Assembly: GCA_004335835.1 (NCBI GenBank)
Contig: RWJK01001809.1
Coordinates: 15,954-79,953 of the forward strand
Direction: 5' to 3'
DNA: 64,000 nucleotides
DNA from: Scenedesmus sp. ARA3
Lineage: Eukaryota; Chlorophyta; Chlorophyceae; Sphaeropleales; Scenedesmaceae
Below are positions 11,969 to 27,552 of the stretch, piece by piece (the stretch's first letter is position 1; each line of letters opens with the position of its first letter). The notes beneath the pieces were generated by a model. That model saw only the letters and a program-made list of their open reading frames with translations. It made no database searches and was not told the origin of the DNA. Both the position numbers and the translations under genes were made by a program.

Positions 11969-12968
11969 GGCTTCACTGCAGCTACCCGCATTCCCTCCTC
12001 GGCCGGCGGCTCACCTATAATCCTCGCTCACTGAGCGCCACACCGCAACAATTGCGTTGCGCTCATCCACTGAGAAGTCCCCCGGCTTCCCATCAATATC
12101 AAACGCCGGAATCACGATGTCTGGGTAGGCCTTATTCCAGGCTGTGCCTGTGACAGCGCCGCCGGTGAAATCCAGATACACTTTGCGGCTTGCACTGCTG
12201 CGAGAGCTCAGCTGGAAAGCTTGGCTGGCGAGTGGGTCTGGCTCCGCAGGGGTTAGGTCCTGGCCTCCGATGGTGAGGTTTTTGGGGTCTAGCTTGATGC
12301 CTGGGCACTCGTATACGAGTGCACTGTTGTCAAGGTCGATGCCCTGCAGCAGCAACAGCGTGCGGTGATGCAGTGATGATTCTGGCGGTGAGAGACAGGG
12401 GGTCTGTGTGTTTATTGCGCAAGCTGGCAGTTTGACTGCAGGACAGCTGCTGCCTGCGCTTTGTTGTGCAGTGCTTTGCGCTGCTTCAGCAACCAGCATC
12501 ATAGGCTGTTGCAGCATTTGAAGTATGCCGGTCTACGTAAGCGGCAGTGGCACATCATGCAACGCTTCCAGCCAGCCGTGTTGGTTTGATGGCACCTTGC
12601 ATTGCAGCTGCTGCACTCACCAGTCCTGCGTCTTGGTCCAGATGCTGTGCCAGCAGCTCTACTGCTGCTTGCTCCTGCTGCTGAGCACTGGCAGCAGCGG
12701 CGCCAACCCGCTGCCCCTTCCTTGTCACTGCTGCTGCTGACCGGCCCGCCTCGCCGGGTAGCACGTTAGCTGCTCGCTGCAGGACCTGCTTAAGCACTTG
12801 TGGCCTGTTCTGCTGAAGTTTCTGCAGATATGTCGAAGCACCACCATCTCGTTCGAAGCTGAACTTTCGCCCGGCAAGCTGCGCTTGCGAGTGCTGGTGC
12901 AGGCCGCGCGCTGAGATGGATCCTATGCTTGCTAGAAGTAGTGCCAGCACAATGATGGCACACGCCAT
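8798..12968 (-). CDS. Secreted zinc metalloprotease (metzincin, gametolysin-like) with PPC-like domain
   Basis: Six exons on the minus strand: 12968-12621, 12343-12015, 11611-11529, 11297-11166, 10690-10598, 10353-8798; all phases agree, 846 residues. The N-terminus (MACAIIVLALLLASIGSISA) is a signal peptide, followed by a propeptide-like region and the catalytic domain. The zinc site HEAGHTLGLMHDG (about residues 297-309) is split by an intron after the first base of the Glu codon. WASIMG downstream fits the metzincin Met-turn. After it come a pre-peptidase C-terminal (PPC)-like beta domain (about 400-505), a Ser/Pro and Gln linker, the four-cysteine domain shared with gene 1 (9665-9327), a Pro-rich linker and an Ig-like Cys-containing C-terminus. 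Volvocine relatives degrade cell-wall glycoproteins during mating or hatching; that role here is inferred. The protein should be secreted and active on the extracellular matrix. Confidence 0.85.
10896..11197 (-). repeat. Four tandem copies of the exon-4 end and donor site of the protease gene
   Basis: The true exon-4 end (tcaccatgtgacacagcctc, from 11162) recurs at 11070, 10979 and 10896, spacings 92, 91 and 83. Copies 2 and 3 share gggcagtcacgatgcaaagt downstream. The copies lie inside intron 4 and keep the reverse-strand donor context. Only the 11162 copy reads on in frame with the preceding exon. Confidence 0.9.
11904..11970. repeat. CTG/CCG triplet repeat in protease intron 2
   Basis: About 22 triplets, CTG with a central CCG/CCGCCG interruption. 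On the coding (minus) strand this is a CAG run shortly downstream of the exon-2 donor. Confidence 0.9.
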
Positions 12969-13846
12969 CGGTCAGCAGGTGCTGCTGAAACGTCAGCTAC
13001 TTGCTGCTTGCGTCTGTTGTATGAGCGTCACACGCACAGATGCTAGTCAATACAGCACCTCAAAGCATCAAGCATAAGAGTTTATGGTTGTTTTGTGGTG
13101 TGCGTTCAATATGTTGCTTGCTTGCTTGGTGTTTATCCTCTGCGTGCCTTCAACTCGTGGTGTCAGATGAATTTCATGTTTCATACACAGCACTGTCAAA
13201 CACCTATAGCAATGCAGTGCCCGTGTGGCCTGCTGGACGTGAGGGGTCGCCCGACTCCGACTTGTTACAGCCGTACTGGTAACCAGGCCGGATTCTTATT
13301 TGTAAGCTTCTGCTGGACATCCGTGCAATAGTAAACCATGCAATCACTCTTGTGCATTGTTTGATGGTCAGCGGCTGCTTGAAACCACCATGTTTGGTTC
13401 GAGGACTGCGACTTCACAGCCATATTCATGATGCAACGACAGCACATGAGCAACAAAGGAAGCACGGCAAAAACGCTGCGATCGAAGAAAGTGCTAACTT
13501 TCAAGTACTGACGTCATCGGGCACTAAGGGCACTGCCACTGCTACCAGACCTCGAGCAGCTGGTGCTGCTCTTCAGCCTGCTGCACACACCACTCAGCTG
13601 AATGGCATGATAGGCTAATCAAGCACAGAATTTCAACAGCCACGAGACCTACAACTCAATAGCTGTCTTCAATGCCGCCTGGCTGCTGCTGCTGTTTTGC
13701 CATCTGCATCGCAACACGCAGCAGAACACAACACAGCAGCCACACGTGACGTCGTGAGAGCAGCACTGGGCAGGGCAGAAGCTGATTTGAAGCACTTGCC
13801 AGAACAGAGGTGCCTGCCAAGCTGCCAAGAATGTTAAGAACGATTA
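12969..13846. other. Promoter of the protease and 3' UTR of the upstream gene
   Basis: This lies between two same-strand genes. A reverse-strand TGTAA at 13269-13265 is a plausible poly(A) signal for the 13847-16419 gene, 578 bases past its stop. No clear TATA box or additional coding frame was seen. Confidence 0.45.
13265..13269 (-). terminator. Candidate TGTAA poly(A) signal
   Basis: Reverse-strand TGTAA downstream of the stop at 13847. TGTAA is the usual chlorophyte polyadenylation signal; the assignment rests on position only. Confidence 0.35.
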
Positions 13847-16419
13847 TCATGTTGCTGCCAACCTTGAGCGGCTCAGTGCTGTGGCTGCAGCCCCTACAAT
13901 GAGACAGCCCGCTGCAAGCACTGTGCCTGCAGCGGTGTTGTTTGCTGTAGCAAGGTTTGGAACCCAGTGCCTCCACTTGACCTGGGCTGGGCCTGGATGA
14001 AAGTCCCTGCTGTAAGACATTGCATACATTACATTACATACATTGCTTGAATTGCAACCAGACGCAGCGTGGCCGCTGCTGGCAGAAAAAAACTACTGCA
14101 TCACAGTTCCTTGCAACTGCACACGTGCTACTTCTGCCAGCAGCTAGCTGCTGCGTGGCAGCCCCCACAGCAACTGCCAGACAGAACTGCTCCATCGGTT
14201 CAGCGACCACCGCATCATTGATATAACATCCTGCGAATCAACACAGCTCTAATGCAGCTCTGCTCGTTACTACTTCACATCCAGCAACAGCTCAGGACAT
14301 AGCCATGGGCGCACAACAGACGTCTGCAAACAGCATTTGTTGGTCTAGGGCTGCTTCGCACTCACCATTGCTGCGTGGTCCCGCCACACCGCCTCACTCA
14401 GCTCCTTCACGTTGCGCTGCCAGTTGTTGGGCACGGCAGCTGCAAACGCGCATGGCGGCAGACCTGCAGGCACAGTTTGCCGACACACGCACGTGGTTGA
14501 GGAGTGCTGAACACACACTGCAAAGGAGTGCGGTTGGTGGGTGCACAAGCAGCGGCAGAGGCTTGTGGAGCAGCCACTCTTATACTGCCCCCCGCGCTAC
14601 CCTAGCTGCTTCTGTCATGCAGCAGCACACTGCCAGGGGACAGCACCACACAGCAGCAACCCATGCTGCTGTGCTGCTGGAGCACAGCACGCCACCGGCC
14701 TACACTGTAGCATAGCTGCTGCACTCATTATCAGTGAACACCCTGCACTGCCGCACAGTGCACACATGCAACCAGATTCAAGTCTGCTGCATAGACTCTC
14801 TCCACAATGCCGCGCACCCGCCTCCCTGTAAGCCGCGATGAGCTCCACCACCTCGGATCCGTACATGCCCGACAGGAACAGCGCACGGCGCTGGCCCAGC
14901 GGCGGCTGCGGCACACAGCACACAGGTTGCAAACCAATGGCAACCATTGAGCATGAAACTTCGATAAATCATGACTCAATGTGCATCAACAGTTTCCATT
15001 GTTGGGTGAGCGTGGCCACCGCTCCTGCAGGACAGCATTCCATGCGGGACACGCCACTGGCTCCATCTAACATTTAGGCAACTACTGTGATTCTGGTGTG
15101 CAGCTTTGCAGATGGGCTGTCAAAGTTTGGGCCGCGCATGCATGTGCCAGTCCAGTCCCAGCAGCTGCAGCATTCTGCTCAGCAGCTCATCAATAAGACT
15201 ACAACTAGTAGTGGCTGCTGCAGAAGCATGCAGCTGAGGCACCGCTTGCCTGCTCATACTGCGGGTACTCTGACTCCATGGCCTGCTGCAGGCTGCCAGC
15301 CAGCAGCGCCTTGCTGCACGGCACCACCTGCACGCAGGTGCATGCAGCAGCAGCGTGTGTATAACGAGGAATTCATAAAGTAATTGCACAGCTGTGCACC
15401 TTTCAGCAAAGCTGGACCAGTGTGTGCATCAGGGTACATATTGCATCAGCTAAATCATCTGCCTCGCCACGCTGTGCGCATGTGATGTGCTGCAGCGTGT
15501 GCCAGCTGCCCTGTTTTGCAGACGCCCTGCTAGACGATGGAGCTACTGTCATCCACCAACCTAAGTCTGGGGTTTAAGCATGTTGTAACAAAACCCCGAA
15601 ACCGCAGTGTTACCACCTGTGCCGCAGCCGCACCTTGACCATGTCTGCCTCTATGTCCACCATCATGGCCCTGAAGGCCTGGTACTCCTCAGGCAGGAAG
15701 CCCACCACAAGCACAGCCTGGGCCAGCAGCAGCAGCAGCAGCAAGAACAGCAGCAGCAGCAGCAGCAGAAAGCAGCAGTAGCAGGTGGTAGAGGAAGGTT
15801 ACGAGGGTGATGTGCGCTGGTGTTGGTGTTGTTGATGATGGCGGTGGACAGCAGATTAGATATGCTGAGCAGCAGCGTTGGGTCAGAGAATCTCCGGCAC
15901 AACGACACTCATAAACACCAGCATGTACTACCATAACATACTCGCATGTTATGGGGTATGAGCGCAGCATTGGCGTTGCCAGTGTGGAGCAAGAGCTCTG
16001 CCTGGTATGCGCTGTGGCGTCAACACCGCAGCTGCAGCAGCTGTTCATCATCCCCCATTGCAGCAGCGAGCCTGCCTGTTGCCAAGCGCCAGTTCACTTA
16101 CCAACGGGCCAAACACGTTTTCTGTTGTGCCTCCCAATCCACCTTTGCTGTCTGTGTCAATCCTAACCATGTCTGCCCCGTCACCTTCTGCTTCTAGTCC
16201 ATAGCCTGATTGGCTTTGTTGCTGCTGCTCCTGCTGCTGCTGTTGTCCACCTGGACCAAACTGTGACACTAAGTCTCTAAACTTGTCAAATACGTTTGTT
16301 TGTACTCGTCTTGTAAGCAACTGAGGATTGCATGCAGCTGCCGTGAGTTTGTGGCAGCGGGGCAGCAGCTGCTGCGTTGCTGGTGCTCTAGCTGGTGTGG
16401 TATGTCGGTGCAGCAGCAT
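13847..16419 (-). CDS. Putative plastid-targeted protein with DUF3783-like core and C-terminal membrane segment
   Basis: Six exons: 16419-16102, 15717-15634, 15327-15250, 14905-14818, 14463-14366, 13981-13847; phases agree, 266 residues. The N-terminus (MLLHRHTTPARAPATQQLLP...) is rich in Arg, Thr, Ala and Ser and poor in acids, as in a chloroplast transit peptide. A Gln-rich stretch follows, then a compact core containing VLVVGFLPEEYQAF, ALFLSGMYGSEVVELI and FAAAVPNNWQRNVKEL. The last string recalls the C-terminal motif of DUF3783 proteins; this link is from memory and tentative. The C-terminus (AAGTVLAAGCLIVGAAATAL) is one predicted membrane helix followed by a short basic tail. Intron 3 has a GC donor (cag|gcaagc). 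The frame stays open up to 16614, but I chose the ATG that starts the transit-like sequence. No activity can be named. Confidence 0.72.
15728..15772. repeat. CAG repeat in intron 1 next to the exon-2 acceptor
   Basis: Interrupted CAG run. On the coding (minus) strand it reads as CTG just upstream of the acceptor at 15718-15719. Confidence 0.85.
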
Positions 16420-17308
16420 AGGTGCAAGTACGGTAGTAAGGTGTATCACTGTTTGTAGCTTAGTTCTGTACAATGTGCTATGTTGCGTTCTGGTGCGAGG
16501 ATTACAGCACCTTCGGCAGTAGCAGGAGCAGTAGCGGTGCCAAGCAATCACAGCAGAAGCACTATCGTTAGTTGCACACACTATCCACCTTCGTTTATCT
16601 GGTTCGGCCTTCAAGATCGCTTGAAGAGCTCCGAACCGCTAGCAGTGGCTGACAAGGACTTCGGGTGTCACAAGCCCTACTAGGCTGGGTTGCCTTTTTA
16701 GAAGGCAAACATATTTGTATGACATAAGCTTCAGTCAAGGTGGGATAGCCGTGCGGTTGTATTTCTGCCTGTGCAGTGTCAACTGGCCCCACTGGATGTA
16801 CTTCTAAGTGGGAAGTGGGAAGTCATGCTTGCCAGCATGCAACGCAGGCGCCTGCTAGCCACTCAAAATACCAGACAAGTACTTACGCGTTACAAATCGC
16901 ATAAATGATGTCTTTACAGTTCCATGATTGTGCCACATGGCTTGTGGTGTTGCTGGGTACTGAGCTTCCTCAAGCCTTGACGGGGCTCATGAAGTATTGT
17001 GTGCGCTGAACTGCGCTGCATCAAATCCAGTGTAAAACTCATATCTGCAGTAATTGTCACGCAAAAATTGATTATACTGCGCCCATTGCGATATTTGTTA
17101 CTTTGCGCTTGACGAGTTCCTTCAGAGATCTACGGAGCCACAGCTGGCTGTCCATCGCAAAGCTACATTCGATACATAGAAATTACTCTGAGAGCTTCTG
17201 CAAGACACGATCTGACCGACTTGCAGCGTGCTGGTGACGAACGAGAGTTGCTGCTGGTCAATTGCACCGTGAAAGAACTGAACGTTCAATCTACATAAAC
17301 ACCAAGCA
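16420..17308. other. Divergent promoter region
   Basis: Head-to-head space of 889 bases between the putative plastid protein (-) and CHLI2 (+). No TATA box or repeat stood out. Both flanking products are probably plastid proteins, so shared regulation is possible but not shown. Confidence 0.5.
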
Positions 17309-22117
<4,809 letters not shown>

Positions 22118-22432
22118 TTGATGCTGCAGCTGGCATGACGGCTTGAGCTTAGGGGACGGCTTTGGGGGTCTTTAGGAAGTAGGCGTTCTCCATAGCAGTG
22201 AAATTCTGGCAACGGGTAACATATCAGACATCCTTTGCTCTTGAGATGCCAGCATAAAGGGTTAATCCTGAGTTGCGTGCTGATGGCGCGCATGTTATGT
22301 AGGCGAATGCGCGATGACGCCGGTCTGCAAATTGGAAACATTGGACGTGACGTCACGCACGGACTGGGCGCCTCCCTCAGGGAAAGACTGCAGCCAGGAC
22401 ATGCAAGCAGCGATGTAGCAGCGTTCACAACA

Positions 22433-22437
22433 TGTAA
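22433..22437 (+). terminator. Candidate TGTAA poly(A) signal of CHLI2
   Basis: TGTAA 316 bases after the stop codon, a normal distance for a chlorophyte 3' UTR. Confidence 0.5.
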
Positions 22438-23329
22438 GCGTTACCAGCATAGTGCCTCAAGACACGCACAACAACGTCTCGTGTTTTTCTGGGCTGTCAG
22501 ACACTTGCAGCACCCAGGAGTGACATAACACACACCAGCTGCGCCACGGCGCACTAGCCCAGCAAGAAGGCCTTTCTAGGAAGCACGCTTATGCAGCGCA
22601 CAACAGGCTGCAGCAAGTCACAAACAAAATTAGATTGGCCAGCCAAGCGGCTCAAGTACACCCGACACCTGGTGATGCAGTGGTGACTTGGCACTGACAG
22701 GCAGTAGGTGCTTGGCATGCTGGCAGAAGGATCATTTTTGCAGATCTCGGCAGCATTCGCATTTGACTTGGCAGCCAAACACACCTTTTGAAACGGAAGT
22801 GCTAAGGGCTAGAGCAACATGAACAGCAGCGTCCCTGAGTCACTTTCCAGCAACTCCCCTGCGTCGGCTATTTTGACACAATGACAATCAATGGGCGAGG
22901 CAGCAGCCGGGCCAGACTCATTTCAGCTGTACAACATAGGCTGCATTGCGCTTCACTGTGTGTAATACAAGGCGAAAAATGGGCAAATCATCATGCAAAC
23001 ACCAACAGCAACCACTGCTGCTGCCACCGCTGCTGCTGCAGTTGTTGTTAGCGAGCACAGTTCCAAGCCAGCGGTGTCAATCTATCACAGCAAATCACGC
23101 AGAATGTACACCAACATTAACGCAACCAAGATGGAACTGCGCAGAGCAATCAACAGGCTGTACAATGCCAAAGCCGCAAGTTGTACACAGTTTAGCTGCA
23201 CTGCCACATCATCTTGAGGTTAGTCCCTAGCTACACTTATGTTCACAATGTACAAAGGGCCGCAGTACGCTTTCTTCACACTCTCATCTACCACCAACCT
23301 TTCATCTGAGCAGCAACTGTGGCGCACTG
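22438..23329. other. Convergent intergenic region
   Basis: Between the 3' ends of CHLI2 (+) and the LCAT-family gene (-). No gene was recognised; only short inconsistent frames. Confidence 0.5.
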
Positions 23330-23880
23330 CTACCTGCTGAGGCCCAGTGCGTTGTCCAGCACCCGCTGCAGCGCTGCAGTTCGTCTGTCGGCTGGCTGCT
23401 GCCGAGACTGTCGACTGCTGTAATGAAGGGTGACTGCTGCTGGCTGCAGTGGCGCTGCTACCTGCTCAGGCCCAGAGCGTCGTCCAGCACCTGCCGCAGC
23501 GCCGCCAGCGCATCTGGCTGCCTGCTGCCAAGAGGGCTGGCTGCAGTGGCGCTGCTGCCCGCTGGCTTCACTGCTGTGCTGCAGCTTGACGCTGCTACCC
23601 ACTGCAGCCCAGCCCATCGCGCAACACCTGCCGCAGCGCTGCAGTGCATCTGTCAGCTGCCTGCAGCTGAGACTGTCGACTGCTGGCTGCACTGGTACCG
23701 CAGCTTGGCACTGCTACCTCCTCAAGCCAGCATGTCGCCCAGCACCTGTGGCAGCGCTGCAGTATGTCTGTCAGCTGCCTGCTTTTGCCGGCTGACTGCT
23801 GCCGCGAGGGCCGGCTGCTGCTACCTGCTCAGGCCCAGCGCGTCGTCCAGCACCTGCCGAAGCGCTGCCAGCGATGAGGG
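23330..23880 (-). repeat. Five tandem copies of the LCAT-family gene stop-codon region
   Basis: On the minus strand the last codons and stop (LRQVLDDALGLSR-stop) are at 23821. Related copies have their cta at 23714, 23595, 23458 and 23330, spacings 107, 119, 137 and 128. Copies keep agcacctgccgcagcgc-like cores but drift apart. The used copy is the one joined to the conserved His exon; the others form the 3' UTR. Confidence 0.9.
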
Positions 23881-25017
23881 GTGCCACACCACGTTGCCGT
23901 GGTTGACTGCCGCGGGGATCTCGTAGACATGGCTGGGGCTGGTCAGCCTGCGGCATACAATGAGCATGCCAAACACGTTAAGTTGGGTTGCATTATGTTA
24001 CATTACATACACCACATGCAACACTTGCGACATGAGGCGTTGTACAAGGCACTGCAGTAGCCTGGTTGTGCAACACGAGGCAGCTGTTAACAACACATAC
24101 AACACAACATGCATGTTCAGGTGGCACTGAGTTGCTGGTGTCAGTTGCAGGGCAGTGGTGCTGGTCAGCCTGCGGCGCACAGTGAACATGCCCAACACAC
24201 ACATGTCGCGAGGCAGTTGTACAATGCATTGCAGTAGCCTGGTTGTGGAGGACAATGCAGCTGTTTGAGGATTGTGTGCAATACTGGTGCAGGCTGCTTG
24301 CAGAGCTGCATCAACTCCAGGTTGACCACGCCGTTACCATCAAGCAGTTCAGGTTGCTTACAACAAGTCGCTCTTGACAACATGTTCATTCAGCCACTCA
24401 CTGCTTGCAGAGCTGCATGGACTCCAGGTTCACTACGCCATCAGCATCAAGCACTTCACAGGCTACGTGCCACAAGCAGGCAGACAGACAGCCACGCTGC
24501 CACTCATTTCAGCAAATTATATGGTGTACAGCATGGGCTAATCAGGCCACTCACTGCTTGCAGAGCTGCATACTCTCCAGGTTGACCACGCCATCGCCCT
24601 GCCCCACCAGTGCAGGCACGGCAGTGCCCGGGGCAGCGGGGCGGTTAGCCACGATGCTGCGGTAGCTCCACGACTCAACAGTGGGGATGCCAGTGCCTGC
24701 GCACAGCAGCAGCAGCAGCAGCAGCAGACATACAAAGGGAGCTGAGGCACAATGAATATGTCCTGGAAAGCAAGCATGCTGTGGAAGGAATGTGCGGCGT
24801 AGCTGCACTGCTGTACATACAGTCACGGGCAGTGCTTGAGCTAGGGGGTGACTATCTGGCACTCTTGCGGAGTGTCCGAGCGGCGTGTTGCTTGTGCTGC
24901 TGCTGCTGCTGCTAGAACAGGAGGCCTTACCGTAGATGCAGTAGGTCTTGACTCCCGGCACTGGCCCCAGTGCGACCAGCTTGCTGAGGTCGTGGGCATT
25001 CTCATACAGCTCGGCCT

Positions 25018-25059
<42 letters not shown>

Positions 25060-25973
25060 CAAGCACCAGCGGTAGAGGCAGTGGTAAGCGGCAGCAACGG
25101 TGGCTCAGCACTGATGCTGTACTTTTTTGACTGGCATGCACTTTGTTGCATATGCTCAGCAAGTTCAGAGACTGCTGCGCAAGAGAATCTGCCACCACAA
25201 ACAGCGCAACAGCTGCTGAGCAATTTGAAGCGTGTCAAGTATGGCCATTCCGAGGGCCTACATGCTGCAGCAGCGCTCACCGACTGCGTGTCTCCAATGG
25301 CTGTGAACAGCGATGACAGGTCCGCAATGGTGTAGTTGCGCTGCGGCGTGGACACCAGCACCTGCAGGCATGCAAACACATGGCTTGTTTCACACTCACA
25401 CAGCACAACATGCGGGTGCTGAAGCTCCCATCCACTCTCTGTAAGGTTACTCATGCAGCTCCACAACACATGAGGTGGTTGCCAGCTGCATGCTCAACGC
25501 CAGCACTATACAATTGACCGGTACTGCTGCTGCTGCTGCTGCTGCCGCTGCTGCTGCTGCTGCTGCTGCCGCACACCCCAGCTCCACTCACGTGCTCCTT
25601 GCCCCATATGCCAGCATACGGCATCATCATCAGCATGGAGGGCATGCCTCTGCTGCCGTGGTACATGATCTCATTCAGCACTGGCTGCAGCAGGTCCCCC
25701 AGCGACTGCAGCAGGTTGATGCGGTTGCCCCCTAGCTTGTTTGCAATCGCATAGGTGCTGCCGCCAAAAGGGGGAGCTAGCGCAACGTAGCCTAGCACGT
25801 TCTGCTCCCTGCAGCGGCGATCAATGCAGGCAAGGCAGTTGTGTGAGTTGTACAATAGTTGAGCAGTAGGTGTGGTTGACGCAAGCCGTGCATTGTTCTG
25901 TTCAGCAGCACGTTTCTGTTGCTGCAACAGAAGGGATTGCTGTCACTGCTACTGAGCTGCAGCAAGGTTGATG

Positions 25974-26012
<39 letters not shown>

Positions 26013-26197
26013 ACTCACAGCCGCAACTGCTGCTTTGCCTGCTACTGTCACCGTGAATGCAGCCGCCATGCTGCAGCCCTCCCACAAACAGCTTGCAGCA
26101 GGCTGCTGCTTCTGGCTGGCACTACCTGCTTGCCGAGCACACACTGCCGCATGCAAGCTGCGTGCCTTATGCTGCTGCTGCTGCTGATTCTGCCGCA

Positions 26198-26250
<53 letters not shown>

Positions 26251-26262
26251 ATACATGCAAAC

Positions 26263-26303
<41 letters not shown>

Positions 26304-26872
26304 ATACATGCGAACACTGCTGCTTCTACTGCTCTTTACAATCATGCGCACCTCCACGCCTCAAAGCGTGGGCTCTGCAGCAACCCCAGCGCCACCAGCG
26401 TGCCCATGCTGTGGCCGATTATAATTGCCTTCTTGTCGCAGCGCGAAACTGCTGCGCTGATCCTCTTTGCAATCGCATCGTACTGCCCTGAATCGTCCAG
26501 TGCCTCCAAACTCAGCCGCCAATCGTACGGCGCTGCAAACAAGTCCTTGCCCAGGGAGTACCCATACTCCCGGACCAGAAACTCAGCCAGCCTGTTATAA
26601 CCGCCCTGTTTGAAAGCAAAGGCCTGCGTGCCGTCATCGCCACCTGGGCTGACCCACATGGTTACGCCCGGGTTGCTGCACAGCGCTGGCCTGCCGGATT
26701 GTGTGCAAGGCACCGGCTGCAGCAGGTACTTGAAGCAAGCTGGGTTTGTTACGATTTCGGGGTTAAAGGGCGGCCAAAGGCTGAAGTGCGACATGCGTAC
26801 AGAGCAGGGGCCGTTGCGGGCGCCCAGCAGCCGCACGTCCAGGTCAGAGCCCATGATGCCTGACAGCATGGC

Positions 26873-26930
<58 letters not shown>

Positions 26931-26980
26931 NNNNNNNNNNNNNNNNNNNNNNNNNNNNNNNNNNNNNNNNNNNNNNNNNN

Positions 26981-27036
<56 letters not shown>

Positions 27037-27552
27037 GCGGAGGCAGGCAAGAGTGCTGGGTCAGGAAGCTTATGGCCAGGGAGGTTGGCAGTTGCGTTTG
27101 TTGTTACATGCAGGGTGTGGCAGAGAGTGTAGGAACAGTCAAATGAGGTTGAGATGCACGCTATCAGGTTGAGGCCAGAGATGCACATGTGTGATGTGGT
27201 CGCTCGAACGCTGCTCTGCAAACTTACATGCGGAAGACAACTAAATGATCGTGTGGTTTATGGATAATTGATTGAGGTGTTACAGTGCGCAGCGGGCATT
27301 TGCTCGTCAGCCTGAACAGCCAACCGAATTACCGAATCCACCAAACACACATGTGCGCAAGGGGCGGCTTGCTGTTACTATTACGAAGTCACTTTCACCG
27401 AGGTAAGACTCACCAGGCATAATGATGATCGGATTCCGGGCATCGGTGCATTCATCGCGCCGAGCACTCGCTGCCAAAGCTCCCACCAAAGACAGTCCAA
27501 ACACCAGCAGCTGAATTAGACCTTTACATCTATAATTTCTGATGGCTGGCAT
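23821..27552 (-). CDS. LCAT-family lipid acyltransferase / phospholipase
   Basis: Seven exons: 27552-27414, 26859-26352, 25808-25592, 25361-25281, 25015-24931, 24696-24555, 23947-23821; phases agree, 432 residues. The first in-frame ATG (27552) starts a signal peptide or anchor (GLIQLLVFGLSLVGALA). Family marks: the N-terminal PGIMGS oxyanion region, the nucleophile motif GHSMG (Ser about 197), PPFGGS, the acid in GQGDGVVNLE and the His in VNHGNVVWHP, giving a complete Ser-Asp-His triad. LCAT-fold enzymes move or release fatty acyl chains of phospholipids (LCAT, PDAT, phospholipase A). The entry to the secretory pathway fits an ER, vacuolar or extracellular site. Which substrate and acceptor are used cannot be read from sequence. 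Exon ends 6 and 7 and the stop region have decayed tandem copies. Intron 1 contains an assembly gap. Confidence 0.9.
24157..24600 (-). repeat. Tandem copies of LCAT-family exon-7 start and exon-6 end
   Basis: The exon-6 donor region (ctgcttgcagagctgcat, used at 24554) recurs at 24401 and 24294 (spacings 153 and 107), each followed by ctccaggtt.ac.acgcc. The exon-7 acceptor region (gctggtcagcctgcggc, used at 23938) recurs at about 24157, with downstream gcagtagcctggttgtg also shared. Intron 6 therefore consists largely of copies of its own two borders. Confidence 0.88.
25018..25060. repeat. CAG repeat (CTG on coding strand) at the LCAT exon-5 acceptor
   Basis: About 14 CAG units directly upstream of exon 5 (starts 25015) when read on the coding strand. 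Confidence 0.95.
25525..25570. repeat. CTG repeat (CAG on coding strand) after the LCAT exon-3 donor
   Basis: Interrupted run of about 15 units just downstream of the donor at 25591 on the coding strand. Confidence 0.92.
25976..26304. repeat. Three CTG blocks in LCAT intron 2
   Basis: Runs at about 25976-26012, 26200-26250 and 26264-26303. The last two are each followed by gcatacatg.gaacactgctg, so a unit of about 55 bases has been duplicated. On the coding strand these are CAG blocks in the donor-side part of the intron. Confidence 0.9.
26872..27034. repeat. CAG repeat interrupted by a 50-N assembly gap
   Basis: CAG units run to 26930, then exactly 50 N (26931-26980), then CAG to 27034. 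The repeat is at least about 36 units and its true length is unknown. It lies in LCAT intron 1, next to the exon-2 acceptor on the coding strand. Confidence 0.97.

Noticed and set aside
25976..26304. Poly-Leu, poly-Ala, poly-Ser or poly-Gln proteins over CTG/CAG runs
   Set aside because: Triplet repeats stay open in all frames; these lie in introns of well-defined genes.
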